From positions 1-30,135 of the forward strand of contig CAUCIO010000009.1 in assembly GCA_958442925.1 (NCBI GenBank): a stretch of DNA of 30,135 nt, written 5' to 3'. The notes beneath the pieces are model-generated. The model had not been told where the DNA came from, searched no databases, and saw nothing but the letters and a program-made list of their open reading frames with translations. Shown here in pieces: positions 22,048 to 29,797 of this stretch. Position 1 is the stretch's first letter; the number at the start of each line of letters is the position of its first letter. This DNA is from an uncultured Clostridium sp. GTDB taxonomy: Bacteria; Bacillota; Clostridia; Lachnospirales; Lachnospiraceae. Both the position numbers and the translations under genes were made by a program.

Positions 22048-23577
22048 ATGGAGACGCCATTTAAGATACTGACCTGCCTGTGTTCGGCAGCTGTTATCTC
22101 TTTGACAGTGGGATTTGGAGCACAGGCAGCGATAAACCTGGAGACAGATTCTTCAGTGGCCGGAGTTTCCGTGGCGATGAATAACTATTATGCAGGAAGC
22201 CTTGATCCGGAAAATGAGCTGGCAGAGGCTTTTTCCTCAGATGAAGCTATGGATCAGGTGGTAAAGAGCGGCAAAGAGGATGCTCCGACTGTGAAAAATC
22301 CGTCGTCTTCCTCTGCCTATGACAATGTGGCAGTGTCTCAGGTATCCAATTACGTGAATGTGCGAAACGAGGCTAATACCACAAGTTCTGTTGTGGGAAA
22401 GATTTATAATAACTGCGCGGCCACGATTCTGGATACGGTAGACGGCGAGGGCGGAAAGTGGTACAAGATCCAGTCCGGTTCTGTAAACGGCTACATTAAG
22501 GCTCAGTATTTTGTCACAGGAGCAGAGGCCGAGAAGAAGGCCAGACAGGTGGGAACTACCTATGCGAAGGTGGCGAATACCTCAACCCTGCGCCTCAGGG
22601 AGGAACCCAGCCTGGACAGCAAAACACTTGATCTTCTTTCCTCAGATGCAGAATATGAAGTTATTGAGGAGAAGGGAGATTTCTATAAGGTTTCTGTTGA
22701 CACAGATTTGGTAGGCTATGTATTTAAGGATTATGTTAATACAAGAGTTGAATTTGACCATGCCGTGACCAATTCTGAGGAGGAACAGAAGGCAGTGGAG
22801 GAATCCAAACGCAGGGAAGAAGCGGAAAAAGCCTTGAAGGAGCTGGAAGAGGCCAAGAAAGAGGCTGCGAAGCAGACTGCGGCGAAGGAGACTACAGCGA
22901 AGCAGACTGCTGCAAAAGAGACCACAGCCAGAGAAACTGTGAAAGCGCCTGAGACGGTAAAGCCGAAAGAGACAGAAAAAGCGAAGGAGACGGAGACCTC
23001 GTTCAGCGGTACGATAGAGCAGAATCCTGACGGAAGCCCAAGAGAGACTACCAAGGCTGCGGAGACAAAACCCAAGGAGACAGAGAAGGAAAAGGAGACT
23101 ACCAAGGCGCCTGAGACAGAGAAGCCCAAGGAGACCCAGAAGCCTTCTTCAGATAAGACATCAGATGGTCCTGGAGGTTCCGGGAATCCAGGAGGCAATT
23201 CGTCAGGAGTGGAAAAGGCCACCAGAACGGCGGTTGTCGCTTATGCCAAGCAGTTTTTGGGAAATCCGTATGTATATGGCGGAACCAGCCTGACTAAGGG
23301 CGCAGACTGTTCTGGATTTACACAGGCCATTTATTCCCATTTCGGTATTTCCACAGGCCGAAGCTCCAGGGATCAGGCTGCCAGAGGAAAGGAGATTCCG
23401 ATCAGTGAGGCTCAGCCGGGAGATCTGCTGTTTTATGCCAGCGGAAGCTATATTAACCATGTAGCCATGTACATAGGAGGCGGACAGATTATCCACTCCA
23501 GCAACCCTAAGACAGGAATCTGCATCGCGCCGTCCAACTACAGGACGCCGTGCAAGGCTGTCACATTCCTGGACTAG
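22048..23577 (+). CDS. Secreted NlpC/P60 peptidoglycan hydrolase with two SH3 domains
   Basis: A 509-residue exported endopeptidase that should cut peptidoglycan stem peptides. Residues 1-27 are a signal peptide (cleavage probably after GFGAQA). Two bacterial SH3 domains follow (about 95-157 and 172-235; NVRNEANTTSSVVGKI and LRLREEPSLDSKTLDLL), then a charged coiled segment (240-275) and a 100-residue Lys/Glu/Thr linker with repeated KET, AKET and APET units, ending in a Gly/Ser/Pro stretch. The NlpC/P60 domain fills 393-509 with C421 (GADCSGF), H471 (NHVAMYIG) and H483 (IIHSS). An AGGAGGAA site precedes the ATG. The Thr-rich linker could span the cell wall. It lies 12 bases after trxB. Confidence 0.93.
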   Translation: METPFKILTCLCSAAVISLTVGFGAQAAINLETDSSVAGVSVAMNNYYAGSLDPENELAEAFSSDEAMDQVVKSGKEDAPTVKNPSSSSAYDNVAVSQVSNYVNVRNEANTTSSVVGKIYNNCAATILDTVDGEGGKWYKIQSGSVNGYIKAQYFVTGAEAEKKARQVGTTYAKVANTSTLRLREEPSLDSKTLDLLSSDAEYEVIEEKGDFYKVSVDTDLVGYVFKDYVNTRVEFDHAVTNSEEEQKAVEESKRREEAEKALKELEEAKKEAAKQTAAKETTAKQTAAKETTARETVKAPETVKPKETEKAKETETSFSGTIEQNPDGSPRETTKAAETKPKETEKEKETTKAPETEKPKETQKPSSDKTSDGPGGSGNPGGNSSGVEKATRTAVVAYAKQFLGNPYVYGGTSLTKGADCSGFTQAIYSHFGISTGRSSRDQAARGKEIPISEAQPGDLLFYASGSYINHVAMYIGGGQIIHSSNPKTGICIAPSNYRTPCKAVTFLD

Positions 23578-23652
23578 GATGCTGGAAGAGAAGAAGACGG
23601 ACAAAAGAAGAACAGAAAAATAAGGCAGGACTCGTAAAACGAGGGCAGCCGT

Positions 23653-23697
23653 AAAAAACGGGCTGGCGCAGGGGAATTACCAGGCGCCGGCCCGTTT
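23653..23697. terminator. Bidirectional terminator between the P60 and Lrp genes
   Basis: AAACGGGCTGGCGC (23656-23669) pairs with GCGCCGGCCCGTTT (23684-23697), one G-U pair, 14-base loop. Leftward it is followed by six T, so it is strongest for the Lrp gene; rightward the T run is short. Confidence 0.78.
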
Positions 23698-23702
23698 ACT
23701 GA

Positions 23703-24161
23703 CTAAGATTCATTTTTTTTAAGACTGTTCAGTTCAGGAAATGGTTTCTGAGTAAAGTAGGTAGATAAAAGAACCGACGTATTGGAGAGGCCGAACTGCC
23801 TCATCTGCCGAAGCAGCGCTTCCAGCTCTTCGGAATCCGAGACACGGATTTTCAGAAGTCCGTTATTCAGGCCTACAATGTGACTGTGCTCAATGACAGC
23901 AGGCGTTTCCTCACAGAAGGTGCAGAAGCTTTCGTATGATTTGGGGGGCACATTGATCAGGACGAAGGCGCAGATGTGATTTCCCATGAGAGTATCGTTG
24001 ATCTTGGCATGAAAACCTTCAATGACTCCTGCATCCTTCAGACGGTTAATCCGCTCAGCGACAGCTGGCGCCGTGAGGCCTACCTGCTGCCCGATCTCTC
24101 TGGTAGAGGTTTTGCAGTTCGCCTGCAGAATATTGATGATTTTAATATCTGTGTTATCCAC
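23703..24161 (-). CDS. Lrp/AsnC-family transcriptional regulator
   Basis: A 152-residue feast/famine regulator. The N-terminal helix-turn-helix is DIKIINILQANCKTSTREIGQQVGLTAPAVAERINRLKDAGVI; the C-terminal RAM (effector and oligomerisation) domain follows, with VIEHSHIVGLNNGLLKIRVSDSEEL in place of the usual G..D. The frame is open to an ATG at 24185, but GAGGAGG sits seven bases before GTG 24161, which is therefore the likely start. It is divergent from the formimidoyltransferase gene across 217 bases and may regulate it; the ligand is likely an amino acid but cannot be named. Confidence 0.9.
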   Translation of the reverse strand: MDNTDIKIINILQANCKTSTREIGQQVGLTAPAVAERINRLKDAGVIEGFHAKINDTLMGNHICAFVLINVPPKSYESFCTFCEETPAVIEHSHIVGLNNGLLKIRVSDSEELEALLRQMRQFGLSNTSVLLSTYFTQKPFPELNSLKKNES

Positions 24162-24192
24162 TGAGCTTCCTCCTCTGCAGATCATTCCTAAA

Positions 24193-24228
24193 CTATAATA
24201 GTATAGCTGATAGCGGAAAAAAAGTAAA
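24193..24228 (-). promoter_or_regulatory. Promoter of the Lrp/AsnC gene
   Basis: Leftward TTTACT (24228-24223), 17 bases, TATACT (24205-24200). A small dyad CTATA-ATAG-TATAG (24193-24206) covers the -10 region and could be an autoregulatory site. Confidence 0.55.
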
Positions 24229-24378
24229 TGGAATCTGTAAACCGAAGGATAAATTTAGAAAGCATTTGTTAGGAAAATGAATATTCCTTCTGTGTAAAAA
24301 AACTGTACAATAACAGGGGAGTGATGGTAAAATTATCATACAATATAAAAGAGGACGAAAACAGGAGGTAAGAATTTT

Positions 24379-25287
24379 ATGAGCGGAAAGTTACTGGAAT
24401 GCGTGCCCAATTACAGCGAAGGCCGGGATATGGAGAAAATAGAGCAGATTGCAGGCTGCTTTCGGGGAAAGGCCGGGGTAAGGCTTTTAGATTATCAGAC
24501 AGATAAGGACCACAACCGGTGTGTGATTACGGCTATTGGAGAGCCGCAGGCCCTGAGAGACGCTGTGATTGAATCTTTCGGAAAGGCAGTTGAACTGATT
24601 GACATGACAAAGCACGAGGGCCAGCACCCACGAATGGGAGCTGTGGATGTAGTTCCGTTTATTCCCTGCAGGAATACGACGCTCCAGGAGGCTGATGCCA
24701 TTGCAAAAGAAGTAGCTGAAGCAGTGGGAGAGAAGTTCGGCATTCCCTGTTTCCTGTACGAATCCTCCGCCACTGCGCCGCATCGTGTGAATCTGGCCAG
24801 TATACGGAAAGGGCAGTTTGAGGGAATGGCAGAGAAGATGAAAGATCAGGAGATGTGGAAGCCTGATTTCGGCCCGGATACCATTCATCCGACAGCCGGA
24901 GTATCGGCAGTGGGAGCCAGGATGCCGTTAGTAGCTTTTAACGTGAATCTGGACACATCGGATCTGGAGATCGCCAATCAGATTGCCAGAAAAGTACGGT
25001 ATATTAACGGCGGCTACCGCTGCGTGAAGGCTATCGGCGTCATGCTGGAAGAGAGAAATATTGCCCAGGTTTCCATGAACCTGACAGACTACACCAAGAC
25101 GGCGATTTACCAGGCTTTTGAGGCTGTGAAGATGGAGGCGAGACGCTATGGCGTGAGGGCTGTGGGCACGGAGATTGTTGGTCTTCTTCCCATGCAGGCT
25201 CTGATTGACTGTGCGGAGTACTACATGCAGCTGGAGAATTTTGACTCCGCCCAGGTGATGGAAAACAGACTTCTCGAGGAGGAATAA
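24379..25287 (+). CDS. ftcD: Glutamate formimidoyltransferase
   Basis: Moves the formimino group of N-formimino-L-glutamate, a histidine breakdown product, to tetrahydrofolate. The 302-residue length equals the single-domain transferase half of mammalian FTCD. Near the N-terminus is LLECVPNYSEGRD and, at 78-96, the catalytic segment KHEGQHPRMGAVDVVPFIP with H83 as the likely active-site histidine. Later AVGARMPLVAFNVNLDT and VRAVGTEIVGLLP are typical. AGGAGG precedes the ATG. The stop is one base before the cyclodeaminase/cyclohydrolase start, so the two halves of the bifunctional animal enzyme are here adjacent separate genes. hutH, hutU and hutI are not in the window. Confidence 0.93.
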   Translation: MSGKLLECVPNYSEGRDMEKIEQIAGCFRGKAGVRLLDYQTDKDHNRCVITAIGEPQALRDAVIESFGKAVELIDMTKHEGQHPRMGAVDVVPFIPCRNTTLQEADAIAKEVAEAVGEKFGIPCFLYESSATAPHRVNLASIRKGQFEGMAEKMKDQEMWKPDFGPDTIHPTAGVSAVGARMPLVAFNVNLDTSDLEIANQIARKVRYINGGYRCVKAIGVMLEERNIAQVSMNLTDYTKTAIYQAFEAVKMEARRYGVRAVGTEIVGLLPMQALIDCAEYYMQLENFDSAQVMENRLLEEE

Positions 25288-25288
25288 A

Positions 25289-25930
25289 ATGACAGAATTA
25301 AAGGATTTAACCATAGAGGAATTTGCAAAGGTGACGGCCTCCGACGCCCCGGCGCCAGGAGGGGGGAGCGTGGCAGCAGCAGCAGGATCCCTGGCGGCAG
25401 CTCTGGCTGAAATGGTAGCCAATTTGACAATAGGAAAAGAAAAGTACGCAGGGGCAGAGGAGGAGATGAAGGAACTGGCTGAGAAAGGCCGCGTTATCCG
25501 CGAGAAATTAATAGCAGATATTCAGAGGGACAGTTCTTCTTTTAATCTCTATATGGCGGCTCTGAAAATGCCCAAGGATACAGAGGAGGAAAAGGCGGCC
25601 AGACGAGAGGCCATGCAGAACGGTTTAAAAGAAGCTGCCAAGGTTCCCCTTTCTGTGGCAGAGACGGCGGCGGAAATTTTCCCGCTGTCTGAGGCAGCTG
25701 CAGCCAGAGGAAACGCAAATGCGGTGACAGACGGTCTGGTATCTGCCATGATGGCCCGCACCGCTGTACTGAGCGCTCTTTTAAATGTGAAAATTAACTT
25801 AAGCTCTATTAAGGATGAGGCCTTCAGAACAGCAATGGAATCTCAGGTAAGGCGTCTGGAGGAGACGGCGTCTGAGTACGAGAGGAAGATATTAAAAAGT
25901 TCAGATCTTTCTGCCGAGATGTTGAAATAA
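25289..25930 (+). CDS. fchA: Formimino-THF cyclodeaminase / methenyl-THF cyclohydrolase family protein
   Basis: A 213-residue all-helical protein of the cyclodeaminase/cyclohydrolase family. The glycine-rich folate loop SDAPAPGGGSVAAAAGSLAAALAEMVANLT occupies 18-47, and RGNANAVTDGLVSAMMARTAV near 152 is the second family block. Cyclodeaminase turns 5-formimino-THF into 5,10-methenyl-THF plus ammonia; the FchA-type relatives open methenyl-THF to 10-formyl-THF. Both activities occur in this family and sequence does not separate them safely. Being coupled to ftcD (one-base gap) supports cyclodeaminase; standing before formate-THF ligase is typical of FchA. A GAGGAGGAA ribosome binding site overlaps the ftcD end. 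Confidence 0.88.
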   Translation: MTELKDLTIEEFAKVTASDAPAPGGGSVAAAAGSLAAALAEMVANLTIGKEKYAGAEEEMKELAEKGRVIREKLIADIQRDSSSFNLYMAALKMPKDTEEEKAARREAMQNGLKEAAKVPLSVAETAAEIFPLSEAAAARGNANAVTDGLVSAMMARTAVLSALLNVKINLSSIKDEAFRTAMESQVRRLEETASEYERKILKSSDLSAEMLK

Positions 25931-25972
25931 AGTGATAAGACTTTGGAATTTTTAAAAATTAAGAAAATGGGA

Positions 25973-26001
25973 TTGCATTTCACAGAAATAAAGGATAGAA
26001 T
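25973..26001 (+). promoter_or_regulatory. Predicted promoter of fhs
   Basis: TTGCAT (25973-25978) and TAGAAT (25996-26001) with 17-base spacing, 56 bases before the fhs ATG. This would allow fhs to be made independently of ftcD-fchA. Confidence 0.55.
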
Positions 26002-26057
26002 GGAAAAATGCAGATGAATCATAAGTCGGCATCATTTTTAGTAGGAGGAGAACGAAG

Positions 26058-27725
26058 ATGAAAACAGATATCGAGATTGCTCAGGAGTCAACCCCGTTAC
26101 ATATCACAGAGGTAGCAGCCTCTCTGGGTATTGATGAAAAGTATCTGGAACAGTATGGAAAGTACAAGGCAAAGGTAGATTATAACCTGTTAAATGAGGA
26201 CAGCCGCCCAGATGGAAAGCTGATTCTCGTGACCGCCATTACTCCGACTCCTGCTGGGGAGGGAAAAACTACGACTACAGTGGGCCTGGCAGATGGAATG
26301 AAGAAGCTGGGAAAGAATGTGGTTGTGGCTCTCAGGGAACCGTCTCTGGGACCGGTATTTGGCGTAAAGGGCGGCGCTGCAGGCGGCGGCTATGCACAGG
26401 TAGTTCCTATGGAGGATATTAATCTTCACTTTACCGGTGATTTTCACGCTATCGGAGCTGCGAATAATCTTCTGGCCGCTATGCTGGACAACCATATTTA
26501 CCAGGGCAATGAACTGCGGATTGACCCGAAGCGCGTCACCTGGCGCCGCGTAGTGGATATGAATGACAGACAGCTGAGAAACGTAGTGGACGGATTGGGA
26601 CGCCGTGTAGACGGAGTGGTGAGAGAGGACGGATACGATATTACCGTTGCTTCCGAGATTATGGCAGTTCTCTGCCTGGCTAAAAATGTGACTGACTTAA
26701 AAGAGAGACTGAGCCATATTATTGTAGGCTACACTTATGACGACGAACCGGTGACAGCAGGCGACTTAAAGGCAGCCGGAGCGATGACAGCTCTGTTAAA
26801 GGATGCTTTAAAGCCGAACCTGGTACAGACTCTGGAGCACACTCCTGCCTTTATTCATGGAGGCCCGTTTGCTAACATTGCCCATGGCTGCAACTCTATT
26901 ATCGCTACCCGCATGGCCTTAAAGCTGGGAGATTATGCAGTGACAGAGGCAGGCTTCGGCGCAGATCTGGGTGCAGAGAAGTTCCTTGACATCAAGTGCC
27001 GCATGGCGGAGCTGAAACCTTCAGCTGTAGTTGTGGTAGCTACAGTCAGAGCTTTAAAGCACCATGGAGGAGTAGCTAAGGCAGAGCTGAACAATGAGAA
27101 TCTGGAGGCTCTGGAGAAGGGGCTTCCAAACCTGCTTCAGCACGTAGAAAATATTACCAAGGTATTCGGCCTGCCCTGCGTGGTAGCAATTAACCGCTTC
27201 CCGTTCGATACAGAGGCAGAGCTGTCCCTGATTGCAGAAAAATGCAAGGAGCTGGGCGTTAACGTAGCGCTTTCTGAGGTATGGGAAAAAGGCGGCGACG
27301 GCGGCGTAGAGCTGGCTAAAGAGGTAATCCGCCTCTGTGAGGAGCCGAATCACTTCCAGTTCTGCTATGACTCTGAGCTTTCCATTGAGGAAAAGCTGAA
27401 TGAAATTGTTACAAAGGTATACAGAGGCGCTCAGGTAGTACTGACAGATTCTGCTAAAAAGCAGGCTAAGAGACTGACTGATCTGGGATTTGGCTCCTGC
27501 CCGATCTGTATGGCTAAGACACAGTACAGCTTTTCTGATAACCAGAAGCTTTTGGGAGCACCCAGAGACTTTACTGTGACAGTCAGAAATTTAAAGGTAT
27601 CTGCCGGAGCTGGATTTATCGTAGCTCTGACAGGAGACATTATGACTATGCCAGGCCTTCCGAAGGTTCCGGCAGCGGAAAAGATCGATGTGGATGCAGA
27701 GGGCAGAATCTCCGGTTTATTCTAA
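26058..27725 (+). CDS. fhs: Formate-tetrahydrofolate ligase
   Basis: Reversibly joins formate and tetrahydrofolate with ATP to give 10-formyl-THF; run backwards it yields ATP and formate. The 555-residue protein is normal length. The N-terminal P-loop is TPTPAGEGKTTTTVGLADG (62-80); family blocks REPSLGPVFGVKGGAAGGGYAQV, NLHFTGDFHAIGAANNLL and TEAGFGADLGAEKFLDIKCR follow. The C-terminal GDIMTMPGLPKVPAAEKIDVD is typical. An AGGAGG site precedes ATG 26058. It has its own promoter and terminator and is followed by a formate channel gene. It serves purine synthesis as well as one-carbon flow; no complete Wood-Ljungdahl set is seen here. Confidence 0.97.
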   Translation: MKTDIEIAQESTPLHITEVAASLGIDEKYLEQYGKYKAKVDYNLLNEDSRPDGKLILVTAITPTPAGEGKTTTTVGLADGMKKLGKNVVVALREPSLGPVFGVKGGAAGGGYAQVVPMEDINLHFTGDFHAIGAANNLLAAMLDNHIYQGNELRIDPKRVTWRRVVDMNDRQLRNVVDGLGRRVDGVVREDGYDITVASEIMAVLCLAKNVTDLKERLSHIIVGYTYDDEPVTAGDLKAAGAMTALLKDALKPNLVQTLEHTPAFIHGGPFANIAHGCNSIIATRMALKLGDYAVTEAGFGADLGAEKFLDIKCRMAELKPSAVVVVATVRALKHHGGVAKAELNNENLEALEKGLPNLLQHVENITKVFGLPCVVAINRFPFDTEAELSLIAEKCKELGVNVALSEVWEKGGDGGVELAKEVIRLCEEPNHFQFCYDSELSIEEKLNEIVTKVYRGAQVVLTDSAKKQAKRLTDLGFGSCPICMAKTQYSFSDNQKLLGAPRDFTVTVRNLKVSAGAGFIVALTGDIMTMPGLPKVPAAEKIDVDAEGRISGLF

Positions 27726-27744
27726 ATAGTAAAATGCAGTATCC

Positions 27745-27777
27745 GCCGCAGAGGATTGTTCCTCTGCGGCCTTTTTT
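27745..27777 (+). terminator. Intrinsic terminator after fhs
   Basis: GCCGCAGAGGA (27745-27755), loop TTGT-type, TCCTCTGCGGC (27760-27770) and six T. The next gene begins 34 bases later, so it relies on read-through or an unseen promoter. Confidence 0.92.
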
Positions 27778-27810
27778 ATCTGTGCAGACAGTTTGACAGG
27801 AGGAAATGCG

Positions 27811-28632
27811 ATGAATTTCTTTACACCGGCAGAAATTGTAAAAAATTATGGGGCGGCAGGAAGGAAAAAAGCTGAGATGCCAGTGCTGGAAATGCTGATT
27901 CTGAGTTTTCTGGCTGGAATGTTTATTGCTTTGGGAGCAGCAGTGACGAATACAGCCGGACACAGCATCGGCAATGTGTCGGCCATCCGGATTCTGTCAG
28001 GACTTCTGTTTCCAGGAGGACTGACTCTGGTGGTTTTAATGGGGGGAGAGCTTTTTACGGGAAACTGCCTGATGTGTATTTCTGTTCTGGAGAAGCAGGC
28101 AAAACTTCCAGGCGTGTTGAAAAACTGGGCCGCTGTTTATGTGGGGAATCTGGCTGGAAGCCTGTTTACCGCCTTCGCCTGCGCAAAATTTGGCCAGATG
28201 AACTACTCCGGCGGAGGGTTGGCCGTATTTACCATGACGCTGGCTGTTTCCAAATGCTCTCTGCCTTTTGAGAATGCCTTTGTGCTGGGCGTGTTCTGCA
28301 ATATCCTGGTGTGTTTTGCGGTACTGGCTGCCATGAGTGCCAAGGATACGGCAGGAAAGGTAATAGGCCTCTTTTTCCCGATTTGCTTTTTTGTTATCTG
28401 TGGCTTTGAGCACAGCATAGCCAATATGTACTATATTCCGGCAGGAATCTTTGCCTCTTCTGTGCCGGAGTACGCTGCCCAGGCTTTGGAGGCGGGAGTC
28501 GATCTTTCTGTCCTGACCTGGGGAAATTTCTTTCTGAAAAATCTGATTCCCGTTACCTTTGGAAACATTGCGGGCGGTGTGCTGACAGGCGCCCTTATGT
28601 GGCTGGGCCATGTGTGGGAGCGGAAGAAATAG
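27811..28632 (+). CDS. focA: Formate/nitrite transporter family channel, probable formate channel
   Basis: A 273-residue pentameric inner-membrane channel subunit with six helices. Family marks: GGELFTGNCLMC (79-89), VGNLAGSLF, the central K148, CNILVCFAVLAA and the pore histidine H201 in GFEHSIANMYYIPAGIF. ATG 27811 has AGGAGG eight bases upstream; an in-frame TTG at 27793 overlaps this site and is rejected. Members carry formate, nitrite or hydrosulfide. The position behind formate-THF ligase supports formate, probably exporting the formate released when the folate pathway runs towards ATP. Confidence 0.9.
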   Translation: MNFFTPAEIVKNYGAAGRKKAEMPVLEMLILSFLAGMFIALGAAVTNTAGHSIGNVSAIRILSGLLFPGGLTLVVLMGGELFTGNCLMCISVLEKQAKLPGVLKNWAAVYVGNLAGSLFTAFACAKFGQMNYSGGGLAVFTMTLAVSKCSLPFENAFVLGVFCNILVCFAVLAAMSAKDTAGKVIGLFFPICFFVICGFEHSIANMYYIPAGIFASSVPEYAAQALEAGVDLSVLTWGNFFLKNLIPVTFGNIAGGVLTGALMWLGHVWERKK

Positions 28633-28859
28633 AGTTTACAGAAGAAAAAAGGATATATTTTAAGGGAAATTTATAAAAATAATCGTGATATTATAGAAAA
28701 ATATTATTATTATACAAAAATATTCAAAACTTCAATTTAACTTATCAATAAAAATATGATAATCTGTATAGGGTTCGCGCTTTCGTATGAAAAGAGAGGT
28801 ATCTGAAATATGATTTAAAGAACCATAGCGGGCGAGATTGTTATAAGGAGAAGGTAGGT

Positions 28860-29723
28860 ATGATGAGAAGGAAAGGGGTGCTGCTGGCACTGGCTAGCCT
28901 TACGGCAGTATGCATGACTGCATGCGGAAAAGGAGAGAGCGCATCTGCAGAAACTGAAAAAAACATTGAGAAAAACACGGAGGCAGTGAAAGAAGATGAG
29001 ATTGGAACAGTAATTGTTGGAATCGATGGTACATATCCGCCATTTAATTATATGGGTGATGATGGAGAGCCTACAGGTTTTGAAATTGAAATGATTCAGG
29101 AAATCGGAAAACGGGCCGATCTTGATATTAAACTTCAGACAGTTCCATGGGACGGTGTTTTTGGCCAGTTGGATACAGGAAAGATTGATACATATGCCTG
29201 CTGTATTTTCCCGAATGAGGAAAGACAGGAGAAATATCTTTTTTCCAGAGAGTATATTTACGATGAAAACAGATTTATTGTAAGAGCAGGTGACGAAAGC
29301 CTGTATAAGACTTATAAAGATCTGGAAGGGCATAAGATTGGTGTGGCAGGAGGAGGAAATTCTATTCTGGCAGTCGAGAAACTGCAGGAAAGAGAAGGGC
29401 TGGACTTGGAGATTGTTGCATATAACAACGAAAATTATGTAAATGATCTGGCACTGGGACGATTAGATATTATTTATAAATCCCCTGTTTCAGCGATGGT
29501 AGAATCTAAAACGCTTGGAGTGGAATTTGAAGTGGCAGAATGTCCGACTGTGGAAGAAGCTTCTTGTGCGCTCCCATGGAGAAAAGATGATCCCAGATCT
29601 GAAAAAATCTGTGAAATGTTTTCAAAGGCAACTCAGGAAATGATTGACGATGGAACAATGAAGGAACTCTGTGATAAATGGCTGGAGATAGATGTAACTG
29701 CATATAACCCATTACTCCAGTAA
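28860..29723 (+). CDS. Polar amino-acid ABC transporter substrate-binding lipoprotein
   Basis: A 287-residue periplasmic-binding-protein fold of the SBP_bac_3 family, tethered to the membrane outer face. The signal MMRRKGVLLALASLTAVCMTAC ends at lipid-attachment C22 (lipobox MTAC), followed by an acidic Ser/Glu/Lys linker to about 55. The ligand domain starts GTVIVGIDGTYPPFNYMGDDGEPTGFEIEM and continues VPWDGVFGQLDTGKIDT; these are typical of glutamine, cystine or histidine-type receptors. ATG 28860 and 28863 are both possible; GGAGAAGG is closer to 28860. A permease gene follows 75 bases later. The exact amino acid is not known. Codons are more A/T-rich than in the butyrate region. Confidence 0.92.
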   Translation: MMRRKGVLLALASLTAVCMTACGKGESASAETEKNIEKNTEAVKEDEIGTVIVGIDGTYPPFNYMGDDGEPTGFEIEMIQEIGKRADLDIKLQTVPWDGVFGQLDTGKIDTYACCIFPNEERQEKYLFSREYIYDENRFIVRAGDESLYKTYKDLEGHKIGVAGGGNSILAVEKLQEREGLDLEIVAYNNENYVNDLALGRLDIIYKSPVSAMVESKTLGVEFEVAECPTVEEASCALPWRKDDPRSEKICEMFSKATQEMIDDGTMKELCDKWLEIDVTAYNPLLQ

Positions 29724-29727
29724 AAGA

Positions 29728-29762
29728 AAAAGGGTGTCCGTTTATAATGGACATCCTTTTTT
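29728..29762 (+). terminator. Terminator-like hairpin between binding protein and permease
   Basis: AAAAGGGTGTCC (29728-29739) pairs with GGACATCCTTTT (29749-29760) with a G-U pair, followed by T. Such intra-operon hairpins often give more binding protein than permease. Confidence 0.72.
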
Positions 29763-29797
29763 GAAGTTTAATCTATGTTTTGCAGGAGGAAATATTT

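Noticed and set aside
22860..23160. Tandem DNA repeats in the P60 gene as a separate repeat element
   Set aside because: The repetition is at codon level (Lys-Glu-Thr linker) within one intact reading frame.
28765..28830. Known riboswitch or T-box before the amino-acid ABC genes
   Set aside because: No T-box AGGGTGGNACCGCG core and no recognised aptamer consensus could be found.
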